Positions 24,901 through 36,590 of a stretch of 64,000 bases of DNA are shown here, piece by piece. The notes below the pieces were generated by a model. It did no database searches and was not told where the DNA came from. It saw nothing but the letters and a program-made list of their open reading frames with translations. The stretch is taken from the NCBI GenBank assembly GCA_013400115.1, contig VXBP01009438.1, positions 62,001-126,000 on the forward strand. The letters are read 5' to 3'. The translations under genes and the position numbers were made by a program. This stretch comes from Rhinopomastus cyanomelas (lineage: Eukaryota > Chordata > Aves > Bucerotiformes > Rhinopomastidae). Position 1 is the stretch's first letter; each line of letters opens with the position of its first letter.

Positions 24901-25577
24901 CTGTAAACTGCACCTATGTATATATATGTGTACAGCTAGAAACACCACAACCGTAAATACTAATTGCTTTTTTCACTATTTGTCTGATTTCTCTCTGCAC
25001 AGAACCGCCCCGATCCTTAGTTACTCAGGTATCTAAGACGTGAGGCTCAAAATTCATTGAACTGCGTTGATTGATTGTAGCATGTCTTTTTTATTCTTTT
25101 TCATTGGGTTTTTAAGATAGAAGGTATGGGATTGCTCTAATAAAAGAGATCTCCCTTAGCACAGTGAGATTTCCCTACTGCAAGAGGGTGAATTACCTCC
25201 CTTGCTGTGGGTGGTATAGAGCAGAGAGAGCTGGAACAGCTGTGGACTATAAGTCGCAGACAACAATGATAGAATAGGGTATGAGGGGTTTGTTTAATTT
25301 CAGTATCATTAGCTGTGAAGACGAATGGTTATTGACAATCAAGGCACATGCTGCTCTACAGCCAAGCAGCAGGAGACAGGTCTGGAAGGCATCCCTGCAG
25401 GGCAATGGGATGATGATTCAGGTGCTTTTGCCCAGCCTCTCCAATCCAGTGTGTGTTTACAACCCTGCACACTGTCCCTGCTCTGTCCATGGCAAAGGCT
25501 TTCAAACATTTTGGGGTGTGTGATGCCATGTGGAAGAAACAGCAAATTCAGGAGCTTAGCAACTTGATGGTGTAGAT
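21909..25577. other. Unique sequence, no gene recognised
   Basis: No repeat family or domain recognised. Small features are a CCCAG tandem run at about 23383-23402 and a T/GT-rich run at 24507-24525. The open frames 23414-23653 (minus) and 24494-24831 (plus) are uninformative. Confidence 0.6.
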
Positions 25578-25870
25578 CAGGGGTCCTCAAACGTTTTAAA
25601 CAGAAGGCCGGTTCACTGTCCCTCAGACAGTGTCGGGGGCCGGGCTATAGTTTGTGCTGCCTGGCTTGTCCTGCCTGGGATCTGGGGGGAGGGAGGGATT
25701 GACGAGGGAGCTGCCTGCCTCAGCCTGGCCGTGCAATCGGCAGGAAATCATCTGCGGCTGCTCGATTTCCACCCATCAACCCCTGGTGGGGGGTGGTAGA
25801 TACTGACGGGCCACACTGGAGACCCTGGGGGGCTGCATCTGTCCCGCAGGCCGGGGTTTGAGGACCCCTG
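25578..25870. mobile_element. Non-autonomous hAT-type DNA transposon
   Basis: A complete 293-bp element bounded by perfect 15-bp terminal inverted repeats (CAGGGGTCCTCAAAC at 25578-25592 and its complement at 25856-25870). It is flanked by GTGTAGAT (25570-25577) and GTGTGGAC (25871-25878), which match at 6 of 8 positions and fit an aged 8-bp target duplication. CAGGGGT-type termini with 8-bp duplications are typical of hAT (Charlie-like) elements. It has no transposase frame and must have been moved in trans. It is GC-richer than its surroundings, with a GGCCGG-rich subterminal part at both ends. Confidence 0.85.
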
Positions 25871-27963
25871 GTGTGGACGAACCCTAGTTTTACCCCTCCC
25901 ATCCCTTAGATTAATCATCTAAGCAGTTCTACTGTTACTACTGTCACAGCAGCTACACTGAAATAGAAGCCATGTCACTGTGATCTACTTTAAAGTTGGA
26001 TTATTAGTTGGATTAAAGTTGGATTATTATTATTAGTTCTTGCTGAAGTGTTTGATGTAAGAGTGGTGGAATTCCCTCTGGTGGCCTGATACAGAGTGAC
26101 TCCAAAGTAAGTGTTGTCCAGCTCAGTCCCACTATAACTTCTTATTTTTGAATCAAATTAAAATTATTAGGTAAAACTCATCCAGATGGTAAAACTCGTA
26201 AAACTGCAGTTCAGAGTCAGTAAGACTCATTAGATATAAATTAAGTATTGAGAAGAGTAGCATATTAGAAGGCAAGTAAGTCCTGAAATTGTGCATGCTG
26301 CAAGGATGTTTTCTAGTTTCTACTTAAGCCTTCAAGGGGAGCAAGGATGCTGTGGTACCAGTGGGAGACCTCTGGAGAAAAATGACTCCAAGCTCTGCTT
26401 GGGCAGGGCCACCATCAGCAGGTCACCTAGGATTGTGTCCAATTAAATTCTGAGTATTATTATTTAGCTGGTTTTAGTTTTCCTTGAATAGACTGATTTT
26501 TTTAACAAATATACTCAATATTCAAATGATTTGGCCAATGGTTGAACAAATACTTTTCCTCCTAGAATGCACTTGTGTTCCCCAAGGTAATCCATTGTTC
26601 ATGCTGCAGGAAAAGTCACTCAGTTTATGCAATGTGATTTTTGTTTTCTGAGCATCCTACCGCCAATTATTTCGTGCATTTCAGTTTGGCCAAGCAGCGA
26701 TTTCCTGCAAGCCATATAATCAATGTCTATCTCCAGAAGCATTTGTGATGATTTTCCTAGAGATGCGTTAGCAATGTTAGTTTGAGAAGCATTAACTGAA
26801 AACGAACAACATAGTTGTTGTGCCATCTAAGCATCAGAAGGAGGAAAGGGCGTATGATCTATCTAAGCATCATCTACCTGTCAAAGCTGTACAAGGTCTC
26901 TTTCATTGCAAATCAAAGCACCAGTGGCTATGTGGCCAAGCTCAGGCCCACTAGGGCAGTGCCAGAGCTCTTGCACAGTGGAGCCACAGCACAGCTTTGT
27001 TGTTTGTGCATCAGCAATGTAGCTCCTTCATCAGGCTTGCCAACCTGATCAGACTTCTTGGTGGCCCCTTACAGCAACACTAATCATCTCCAAAAGAAGG
27101 ATGGTGCTTCTCTGTGGTCAGAGTCAGGAGGCAGGAAAGGACCTGGAAGGAGGAGACAAGCTGTAAATGACCTGGAGAAAGCAATCCAGTAGGTTTGCAG
27201 CAGAGGTGACCTTTGAACTACAATCTATGGAAAGCTGTAAATTGCTCAATTTCCTCAGCACAAATCAGATTTGTACATTCATCTAACACCTAATACAGTG
27301 TGATGTCACTGGCAGCACAATTTGCACAAATACAAATACTGATCACTCACAAGACTACTGCATTTTTCATTCTGTCGTGCTTCCTCTGAACTGGATGAGG
27401 ACCCTACCAATGCCCTTCTGTCATTTTGAACTTTCAGCTCCTCCTGGCACCACTTTACCTAGCACAAAGCAATTTGTTTTCATTAAAAAGGACATTAAGG
27501 TGATGTGGCTGAAATTCTTCTGTGCTCTAAATCTATATAATTTGTTGCTTATGAGCAATTCTGCTCATCTTCCATTACCACAGACTGACATCCACAAACC
27601 ACTTCATCTTCCAGGCCTGTCACAGCAGGTATTTTTTACAGCACTGTTGTAACTTTATTTCAGAAAGTGACTGTGACAAGGAAGGGGATGCTTTAGATTC
27701 AGTGTCAATAGCGATCTGATTTGCTGCTCACAAATTTCATTAGCAAAAAATAAATTAGGAAGTGACAAGGTATAGCATAAATAGTTCAAAAACACTGGGA
27801 AGTGAAGCTCTTTAACAAAGCAGTGTCATGTCTTATGCAGACCCCAGCAGAAGCACCCTTGGCTGGTGGTCTTTGCTGCTCCCATCTTCTCTCTGCTCTT
27901 AACAGCATTCAGGAAATCTTTATATTCAGACCTATGTTCCCTAGAGTTGTTTTTATCCCTGTC
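25871..27963. other. Unique sequence with a small tandem duplication
   Basis: No gene recognised. 25991-26038 holds about two copies of a 23-bp unit beginning TAAAGTTGGATTATTAG, followed by ATT repeats. Open frames are below 95 codons. Confidence 0.6.
25991..26038. repeat. Short tandem duplication (~23-bp unit)
   Basis: TAAAGTTGGATTATTAGTTG is repeated after 23 bp, the second copy diverging into an ATT run. A local replication-slippage duplication is likely. Confidence 0.8.
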
Positions 27964-28138
27964 ATCGAATAATAGAATATTCTAGGCTGGAAAGGACCTC
28001 TGGAGGTCATCCAACCCAGGGATGGGGCCCCCACCACATCCCCAGGCAGCCCATTCCAACCATCAACCACTTTCACACTGAAGAACTTCCTTCTTAGACC
28101 TACCAGCCCAGATGTATCCTTTCCCAGTTTGAACCCAA
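27964..28138 (-). mobile_element. CR1 LINE 3' end with internal deletion
   Basis: Antisense CR1 3' region, from TCGAATAATAGAATATTCTA and CTGGAAAGGACCTCTGGAGG to CACACTGAAGAACTTCCTTC and CCTTTCCCAGTTTGAACCC. At about 28012 the text passes directly from GTCATCCAACCC to AGGGATGGGGCC, skipping roughly 90 bp present in related copies such as 43275-43457. A short CCC match at the joint suggests a microhomology deletion. Confidence 0.88.
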
Positions 28139-28859
28139 GGTGTCAAGGTGGCTGCTTCTCCAGTGATTGGGTAAACTCTGGTTTTATATAACAGGAGATT
28201 AAAAACAAATGAAAGGAGCAGCACTGAGAAGGAGGGATGCAGGCTTTGGTGGGGGGAACACAAGCTCCAGCACAGTGCAAGGGCTACTACTGGTTTCTAT
28301 GGACTTGGAGGCATTGGGATGGGCTGAGACATGTATTCAGATTCTCTATGCTTTCCCTAACGTAGTGCATTAATTAATTAATTAATACTGCCTGTCTACC
28401 ACCTGAACAACTCTTCTGATTTTTTAACCACACTGAGTGCTCATGCTGCATGGCACTGCTTACTACAGAGACCCTTCTAAGATGCAGTTTTTTCAGGTCT
28501 GATCTTCCTTGCTTGGGTCAGAACCAACTGTAAATTTCGTTGTCTTTAAATGCTTTGTTTTTGAAAAGTCTGTTTGCTGGATGATCCAGAGCTTTCCCAT
28601 TCCAATATTTGCTGTATTTGAAATTCTACTAACAGTGATTTCTGTGTCTTGTGGATATCAGATAAAAATTTTGGAGAGATACCAAGCTCCTGCTGCTTTT
28701 CCTAAGACACCACATATAACAAATCCATTTGATGTAGAAAATACTTTTCGATCTGTTTATTAGACAATTCTTAATTAACAATTTAATACTATATATTGAT
28801 AACTTTTAATCAGAATGCCAATACAGTGCTCAGGAAAAAACCTTATAAAAATCTATTAT
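28139..28859. other. Unique sequence with an ATTA microsatellite
   Basis: No gene recognised. A short (ATTA)n microsatellite lies at 28369-28386. The open frame 28509-28763 (84 codons) has no recognisable domain. Confidence 0.6.
28369..28386. repeat. (ATTA)n microsatellite
   Basis: About four and a half uninterrupted copies of ATTA. Confidence 0.9.
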
Positions 28860-29070
28860 GTCTTTGCTGTTCTAAATCAAACACACAATCTCCTCAAAGA
28901 ATTAAATCAACTCTTTGGCAGGTCTTGTCTTCCATAAATATGTGGTGTCCATAATTCCTCATTACTTTTTTCTAATACCACAGCTCACTGTTTTTGAGGG
29001 ATGCTAACCTGCTATATTTAAATTTGCTACTACAACAGCCCTCTTCAAGCTTTCATAACCTGCCCAGTAA
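28860..29070 (-). mobile_element. Possible ancient CR1/L3-type LINE piece
   Basis: The order of words AAAGAATTAAATCAACTCTT, GGCAGGTCTTGTCTTCCATA and CCATAATTCCTC resembles an antisense ORF2 segment of old CR1/L3 elements, in which a passage on gliding residues and small-frame codons has the same arrangement. Divergence is large and no frame is open. It could be unrelated AT-rich DNA. Confidence 0.4.
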
Positions 29071-29243
29071 GCTTTATCTAACAGTTAGCACCAGCAAAGT
29101 GGACATCCTATCCTTTCATTGTTATCTGTCCTGCCAGCGATGACATTTTTTCCTAGGTACTTCATTTTCTTTATAAAGTCCCTACATTTTGTAATATTGG
29201 GTTTCAATGTCACAGAAGGCATAAAATGGGGTAAATATGAAAA

Positions 29244-30008
29244 GATCACAGAATAGAGCAGGACTTGGAGGGACCTCTGGAGACGCCTAGACCAACTCTC
29301 TTGCTAGAGCAGATTCACCTACAGGAGGTTGCATAGGACCAGGTTCAGGTGGGTTTTGAATGTCTCCAGAGGACAGTCCACAACCTCTCTGGGCAGCCTG
29401 TTCCACTGCTCCGACAACATCTGACATCTGTTCTTTAGATAAGCACTGATAAGATCCCCTCTCAGTCTTCTTCTGGCTAAACAGACCCACCTCTCTCAGC
29501 TTCTCTTCATAAGATGGATGCTCCAGCCCCTCGTTGTCTTTGTAGCGCCACTGGACTCTCTCCAGTAGTTTCTTGTCTCTCCTGAACTGGGGAGGCCACC
29601 ATTGAACTGGATGTGGCCTCACTACATCAGAGTAGAGGGTGAGAAGAATGTCCTTTGACCTGTTGGCCACACTCTTCTTAGTGTACTCCAGGATCATAGT
29701 ACACTACACTTGATCTTAGCCAAAAGGCCGAGAAGCGATACCATTGGCCTTCTTGGCCACAAGAGCACATTGCTGCTTCATGGTTGACTTTTTACCTACC
29801 AGCACTCCTAGATCTTTCTCCATAGAGCTGCAGACCTTCCAGCAGATCAACCCGCAAGCTGAACTGCTGCAGGGAGTTATTCCTGCCTAGGTGCGGGATC
29901 CAGACTTGCTTTTGTTGAACTTCATTCAGTTCCGTTCTATCCAACTGTCCAGCTTTTCCAAGCCTTGTTGAATGTCAGCACAGCCTTCTAGTGTATCAAA
30001 TATCTGAT
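29244..30008 (-). mobile_element. CR1 LINE interrupted by a U2 snRNA fragment
   Basis: Antisense CR1 reading from its 3' end (ATCACAGAATAGAGCAGGAC) through 3' UTR into ORF2. The minus-strand frame 29287-29697 is open for 136 codons and shows the CR1 C-terminal signature (SKDILLTLYSDVVRPHPVQW, then FRRDKKLLERVQ and HPSYEEKLREVGLFS). At 29694 the element stops, a 45-bp insert with U2 snRNA sequence follows, and CR1 resumes at 29740 exactly where it left off (ACCATTGGCCTTCTTGGCC). It continues as ORF2 to about 30008. A weakly similar extension may run to ~30140. No bases of the element seem lost at the insertion point. Confidence 0.92.
29703..29739 (-). pseudogene. U2 snRNA 5'-end fragment
   Basis: On the minus strand these 37 bases equal nucleotides 1-37 of vertebrate U2 snRNA, recalled from knowledge of the conserved gene. 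They begin ATCGCTTCTCGGCCTTTTGG at 29739, the exact mature 5' end. Identity stops one base into the branch-site-pairing segment GUAGUA (here GTAGTG), and the eight bases 29695-29702 are not clearly U2. Stem-loops IIa onward, the Sm site and the 3' end are absent, and no snRNA promoter is seen. It cannot make a U2 snRNA. It is embedded in a CR1 copy, with a GAT triplet at both limits of the insert. Confidence 0.93.
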
Positions 30009-31989
30009 GGATGCCTTCCTTGTGTTGTTTACTAAACACTAACTAACTAAAGAACATTTCACCTGTGCCTACGTAGTGACACAGTGTTGGCACTAGCATG
30101 CAGGAGAGTGTCCTTGGGGACACTACACAGCAGATCAAACGCGGGTTGGTTTTACAATCACTAGGGTCCAGCCAAGTCAGTATTTCCAACTTGTTGAAAG
30201 TACGGCATTATTTTAGCTTCTTCTTCTAGGTACAACTCCCCTGAGCACAATCCCCCACAGCTAAACTCGACATGTTTATGTTCAGAGCCAAACTTGGCTG
30301 GTCAGTCCCGTTTAAAGTGAGTAACTTCACTTGGCGCATAGATTGTACTCACGCTGCGGATGCTCCAAAATCACACCCGTTTACTCTTTCCCAGATTAAG
30401 TAGCAGCATTTCAGAATAAGAAATGTCTCTCATTTGTAAATAAAGTGTCCCACTGACTATATTCAAGTGCTAGCAGGTGCTCAGCACACTCCTGCACACC
30501 TGCAGAAAGTAAAGGCTACCTGTCTTTTTTCCTAGACTCTTAAAGGTCTAAGTGACTTCCCTTTTTCTGCAGAGGTGTATGTTGTGCACTTTGGAGATCA
30601 ACCCTTGCCAAAGGAAGGGGTGGCTGATACCCATCCCAGGAGCTGTGTCTTGTAGCTCACTTCTGCGCCAATGCGGGCATGACAGCATAAAGGAAGCCTA
30701 TTAAAAGGTTTTGCACAGTAACCCTCTGCGGGGATTTTGCTGGTTATCCCCAAGTGCACAGAGGCCAGTGTGCGGCAATTTGAGTGAGAGTGAGAAGGAA
30801 TGTACAGAAGAAAGAGGGAAAGGTCTTTACAAGTTCAGGTACCAAAATAATCAATTTTTTTGGTTTTTCAAGATATAACAGATGAGTATTTTCTTCTTAT
30901 TACTATCCTTTCAATTAAGAATCTGTGGTGTTCTTTTCTATATGATTTGGTTCACTTAATACCCCACTGTGTTAATCACGCTACAGATGCCACATACTGC
31001 CAACTTCTTATTAACATCCCTGCTAGAAAGCATTAGGTTCAGCTCTGCACTGAGGAGACTAGATGTCTGGCTGGTCAGCAGGTTGTCTCTGTCAGTGTCC
31101 AGAAGCAGGGAGAAACACCATGCAGGCCATAGGCTGCTGTGGATAGCAAGATGTAAACACAAGCAAGAAGATCATATTTTTCCACTGTTACCATAGAAAC
31201 CCTGTTTGAAGAAGCATCTGTTCTTTTTGTGACCTGAGATAGCACACCCTGGTCATTTAGGTCCCCATGAGCTTTGCTTGCGCTTCTCCTGGGGGTCATT
31301 GTCGTGTCCTTACATCTCTGACAGGACTGCATAATGATATTTAGAACTACGAAGAAGTTAAAACACATTAAAAGTATGACAACTGATAGTAGATGCTCAG
31401 AAGTATGAAAGGTATAGGAGAACTTCCCCTGGAGGCTCTGCCAAGGAACCCTATTTAGTATGATAGCTTTGCGATTAACAATCCTTGATATATTCTCTCT
31501 TCTATGAATTTTTCTTTTTTCTGTCAGAACCTATTGAGTTGTGACATCCACTTTTATCATGTGTCAATGAATTCCCCAGATTAACAATGCTCTGTGTACG
31601 CCTCTTGTTTTCAAACCTGTCACTAGAAAGTTTTATGTGAGATTCTCTTAACTTTTTTTAGTATGAGAAATCAAGTCGTTTTTCCGGGTAAGCTTCCATA
31701 TGTGCTTCATATGAACCCTAATGCATATTAGTCATGGTCATCTCTTCCTTGTGCTGAAGATTCCTTACATCTCTGGTTCTTCCCTGTATAGGAAAATCAT
31801 CTTTGCCTCCAGTTTTTACACTCTTTCTACTACTGCTGTATCATTTGTGAAAGAGATGTCAATGCTCTGCACAGTAGACCTGTATGGTGTCCACTTTGAG
31901 TTCTTTTCTGTATTAAAAATAGCCTTTAAAATGTCTTCTGGACTTTGAGTAGACAGTTTGAGACCTAGCTAAGATCTCTTTCCTTAGGG
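30009..31989. other. Unique sequence, possible CR1 tail-off at left
   Basis: 30009-30140 has a faint CR1-like pattern (AAAGAACATTT, GTGTTGGCACTAG, CTTGGGGACACTAC) that may continue the element at 29244. Beyond that no repeat, RNA gene or domain was recognised. Confidence 0.5.
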
Positions 31990-32390
31990 GTAATGACCAA
32001 GTCAGAGCCCATCCTTGCATACTGAGAGTTACAACTCTCACTCCAGTTTGCATTTTTCTACATTTACCAATACCACATTTTGCTTGGCTGTGTATCATCC
32101 AGCTACTTACTACTACAAGAGTGTCCTGCCACTCAGAGCAGTCAACTTTAGGTTTTATTGCTATGAATCAGTTTGTATCACCAGCATTTTCTATTACTCG
32201 CTTTCCAAGATCATTTATGAAGATGTTGTCGTATGATCCCAATTTATATGATGTAACCCCTGGCGCAGATCCCTCTGGGACTTCACTGGTAGTTGTCTGT
32301 CAGAGAAGACTGCCTGCCTATTCCTTCCTTGCTTTTTCTGGTTTGCTCATGCAAGGCCCTTCCTTCTCAGGAAGTTTATGAAGAGATTAG
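31990..32390 (-). mobile_element. Possible ancient CR1/L3-type LINE piece
   Basis: Antisense text resembling the reverse transcriptase part of an old CR1/L3 element. The words GTATCACCAGCATTTTCTAT, CAAGATCATTTATGAAGATG and GATCCCTCTGGGACTTCACT occur in the same order as in the young CR1 at 63800-63905 (ATCATCAGCAAACTTACT, ATTAATGAAGATACTGAACA, GACCCCTGGGGGACATCACT). The repeated order is the evidence, since no open frame remains. Limits are approximate. Confidence 0.6.
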
Positions 32391-35300
32391 CTTGCAGGTC
32401 TACCCAGGAGGACTGAGGATAGTTGGTAGTTAGCTAGTAGGTAGTGCCCAATAAAACGCACCTGGTCTGCTCTCCACAGAACACAAAAAGGTCAGCTACA
32501 TGGGATATTACTCATGCATTATGCAGGCTATGCTTCCTGTAGCAGAACATCACCTTGGGATGAAATAGGAAAGTGTAGTAAGCCAGAGGTCTCCAGAGGT
32601 TTGGCTCATACCTATTTCAACAAAAAGGAATAACCATGAGATGTCTGTGGTGCTTGTTGGAGCCCTTTTGATCCCATTATGCCAAACTCATCCCAATCTA
32701 AGGGCACATGGCAGAAGAAGATTTGAATGTACATTAAACCCTTGAGGCTGATTACTGAGTAAGCATTTGACCAACAGTGGGCCAGATGCCTAGGAGATCC
32801 CTGGACACTGATGTGCCCAGCCCTGGGAGTGCTGCACACCATACTGACTTGCAATTTCAAGAGACACTGAAGATGGTGCTGGGTTATAGGTCTGCTGTGG
32901 CGACCTTGCAGGTGCTTCCAGGCAAGCAAAGAAAAGAGGCAGTGCTCTGTGCCAGTGCTCTTGTTGACATGTGCCAGCAATGACACATGACATCACCAAG
33001 GCTCCTGGGGTTTTTTTCTCCACAGCTGCTTGTGTCTCAATGAAGAAAGCCCAGGACTACTCCCATTCCAGGAGTGTTTCCAGTGTGATTTTCTCTATGG
33101 ACTTTGTGGCAGCAGTAATGATGAATAAGTTTTCACTGCCTCAGAGCCAAAATTGGAGTGGTCAAGTAATTTAATTTTCTTTTGATGTGTTTAATTTTCT
33201 TAACACGGGCTGACACACACTGTAGTGCCTTTATGCCCCCTTGAGAAGAAGACAGCTCATACAAATACCTTTTGTTAATAAACATAATAGTTCACCTTCA
33301 GTTACGAGTGAACTGTTCAGAGGTCTGTGAACAGGTAATTCCATTATCTGGTGGTGGTAATGAATCATGCTTGCTAATGAAATCCTGTTTGCCTATACAG
33401 CACTTCATGTTCCAGACAGCATCACATTTTGATATAAGAAATCTGCTAATGAGCACTAATACAGAAATAAAGCAATCATTGCTAAGAGAAAGTTGTCATG
33501 ATATTTTTCCTGTTAATAACAATGTAATTTTTAAGAATATAAGGATGGAATGAATACCAGCTGCTTCATTTGGTGATAATCTGCAGGACTTGAGTTCCTG
33601 TGGCGAGTACTGAGTTATTGCTTAGCTGCACTGAGACTCTAGTCTAACAGGTAACCCTTTGCTCCAGCCTCTGTTTCAGTGGCTGTGCTGAGCCTTGATG
33701 GAGTCAAGGGCTTCCTGCTCTAGAGCTGATTTGCCAGTGCAGAGCTTGAGCCAAAGCAGTGAAACCTAAAGTGGGTGCTACGGAAATCAGTTTCACCAGC
33801 ACTTTCCTTCCATAGGCCTGCTTGGGTGTGTCTGAGAACACCAACATCTAGCCAACGTGATGCACAAGAGGTGTGCATAAGAAAGAGAAGGGTTCACTTA
33901 ATTATACCTGAGGCTGAAATGAGAACTTGAGGCTACATGGTTGGATCAACCTTGTGATACCCAATCTAAATTTGGCAGTCTGCAACCACGAGGAACAGAA
34001 AACTCAGTCATTAAAGAAGAAAGACATAGAAAGTGTAAATTCTGTCCAACATGAACAGGACACCTGAACAAGTAAGTGCTGATCCCCACACTGGTGTTCA
34101 GTGGGTCTGGTGTTTACAAATGCAAACAGTGAATGTTCTCCTTGAGGTGAAACTGATTTTCTAAAGCTTGGAGGGGTACCCTGGATCAGCCTAATTCATG
34201 TGGCACATCGTCTTTTAAAGGCTACCAGACATGACTACAGTGCCATAAGTCCCTGCACTCATGTTACTTACCTCTCAATTTCTCCTCCTCCTTCTACATG
34301 AGATCTCCTTTGCCATCTGCAATGCCTTGAGACTGCTACAATGCAATACCTCCCACATCTCATACTTAACCCTTAATTTGCATTCCTAGAGGCCTCTCTG
34401 TCCCTGACAACATCCATGACTGCAACAGCCACCCTCCATCCTTCTCCAGTCAAGACAGCATCCAGTTTCCCACTTCCTTGTCCCTTGGACTGTCTAAAAC
34501 AGTACGGAGACAGCCTGGCCAATGCCCAGCAGTACATATGCACCTCTTGGCTGACCAAATGGCACACACACAGCCACCAGCCAAGAGCTTGACTCCAGAT
34601 CCTTGCAGCCTGATGGGCTCTGGATGGGCTGTGCAACTCCCACTCTCTCTCAGCAGCTGTGGGGCTGAGCAAGCCACCTCACGGACTGTGTGTTGCACAG
34701 ATTTTATCCTAGTTTCTTTCTCTGATACTGCCCGGTTGTTATCCAAGAAGGGCTGGGCTCTGTTTTGGTCACTGGTAGTCCTTCTGCCAGGGATAGGGAA
34801 AAAAATGTCATTTTCAAGAGTTGTAGTAGCTGTATAACCTTGAGGAGGGATGCTAAGAAGTGCAATTACATTCACAATGTACTGCTGACAAATGTAAAAG
34901 CCTTCCAGCAGAAGCCCTTGCTGAGACAGTACAAATGCATTTCCCCCCCAGCTCTTGCCTTGCTGTGCCAAAGGCTTCAACACATGAAGGTATTTTTTCT
35001 GGTCTCCTTAATGTAACCTCCTAACAGTGCATGTGATGCTGAGACAACCTATATTTTCGTGGGTGAGCACATGAATAAAGCATCTGATTTTCAGGAAAAT
35101 ATCTGCAATATTTCGCAGGAAACTGACCCAGACTGAACATGGCTCTGCTTGGTAAAGTTTTTAATAGTATCTCCTTAGCACAGAGGGTTTGGAAACTGCT
35201 TTTGAGATCAGCTCTAGAAATGGCGTTTGGCTGACACCAAGCCAGGGTTTACATCTCTGACAGCATGTTGTTCAGGGCAGGCTCCGACAGTCAGCCAGCA

Positions 35301-36590
35301 AGCATGGACTCTAACTTGGGCTTCAGAAGATGTGCTCTGCTGTCAGGCAAGTGCAGACAACTTTGACCACGCTAAAAAGCAGAGAAATAAAAAGCTTTCA
35401 TTTGTGTGCTGAAGCACAGGCACCAAGAAACCTGAACCTGCAGTTCAAACACTCCAAAGGACAACTTACACATTTTTTTTACTGAACTCGTCAATAACAC
35501 AAAGAATTTGGATTTGGTAGCTAAGTCCATTTAATGCAAACTGCATTTCCTTATGTAGGCTGGTTTGTGTTCCTTGGTATTCAGCCTGTTATTCAAGGGA
35601 GGTAGCTTCGTCTGATGGCACTGTTGTGGTGCTGAGGTAGTGAGATGCAAAGCATACGTGATGCTTTCAAGCTGCAGAAGGAAGGCTGTGCAGGAACGTG
35701 CTCTTCAGACTGAGAGGTGCTTTGTTTTCCAAATGGTGGCAAACCTGTAGGATTTATTAAGCTGACCTTTGGTTTTGGGGGCCACCTGGTAACTGTGAGG
35801 GCTTGTATCAGTGAGTGGTGAACTGTTTTTCCCTGCAGAGAGAATGAGACAGGGACTGTCCCAATGAGGAGCCTTGGGGAAAGCGCCTGGGCTAAGCCCT
35901 TCCTGGAATGGGGTGGTTTTCTCATGAAGTGGTCCAAGCAGATGAAATTAATTCCCTCCTCAAACATCTTTCGTTTTTTTCTAAGGACAAGGTGGCTTCA
36001 CTAACACAAGTATCTAGTTAATTCAGGCCCTGAAATGCAACCTTAGCTTTTCATATCCTGTCTTGGAAACCCCCTTGGGAATATCTAAAAGGTCCCAGAT
36101 TTCCATTTCTTTATGACAAGCTGGTTTTCATTTTAAACAGCAAGAATATATTTGTGCATGAAAAATTTGCTCAGCAACTACCAATAGAAGGCAGCTCTGA
36201 GGGAGCTACATTCAGTGTAAAGCCACAGGGCAATTATCCTGTGGTTGCTTTTTCTTTTCTAAAGTAAATGGTGTTTTCTCATGGTCAACACTGTGATATG
36301 CTGGGAATGAATCTACAGCAAGTGCTACTTGCATCTCCCTCTAACTTTGGCATCACTGACCACTGTCAGACATCAGCTTCTAGACTGCGGGGCTCATTGG
36401 TGTGTGTAGGAAAGCAGTTCTAGCATTCCTCCACAGCTTTTAGTGAATGCCTTACAGAAGTGGATCTCTGACAAGTCCCTTTTTGAAGAATAAGCAATTT
36501 GTTCTTCTTCATGAGCTCTAATGGCACAAGGCAGGGATGAAAAATGATGCTGTGTATTTTCTTTTATTTGGAACAAGGACCACAAGAAAA
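32391..36590. other. Unique sequence, no gene recognised
   Basis: 4.2 kb without recognisable repeats. Open frames at 32612-32986 (minus, 124 codons) and 34450-34983 (minus, 177 codons) show no known domain and no supporting splice structure. 33270-33560 is AT-rich with several TAATGA motifs and is listed as a weak regulatory candidate. Confidence 0.55.
33270..33560. promoter_or_regulatory. Weak candidate regulatory element, TAATGA-rich
   Basis: AT-rich stretch with homeodomain-type TAATGA motifs (TGGTAATGAATC, TTGCTAATGAAAT, CTGCTAATGAGC) and a CACTAATAC close by. Such clusters are common in conserved non-coding elements near developmental genes, but AT-rich DNA also makes them by chance. 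The overlapping 93-codon open frame has no known domain. Confidence 0.18.

Noticed and set aside
29287..29697. 136-codon minus-strand frame as a cellular gene
   Set aside because: The translation is the CR1 ORF2 C-terminus followed by antisense-free 3' UTR, so it belongs to the mobile element.
29703..29739. Functional U2 snRNA gene
   Set aside because: Only the first 37 nucleotides are present. The Sm site, later stem-loops and promoter are missing, and it sits within a CR1.
34450..34983. 177-codon minus-strand open frame
   Set aside because: No known motif. Overlapping frames on the other strand are similarly long, so the stretch simply has few stops.
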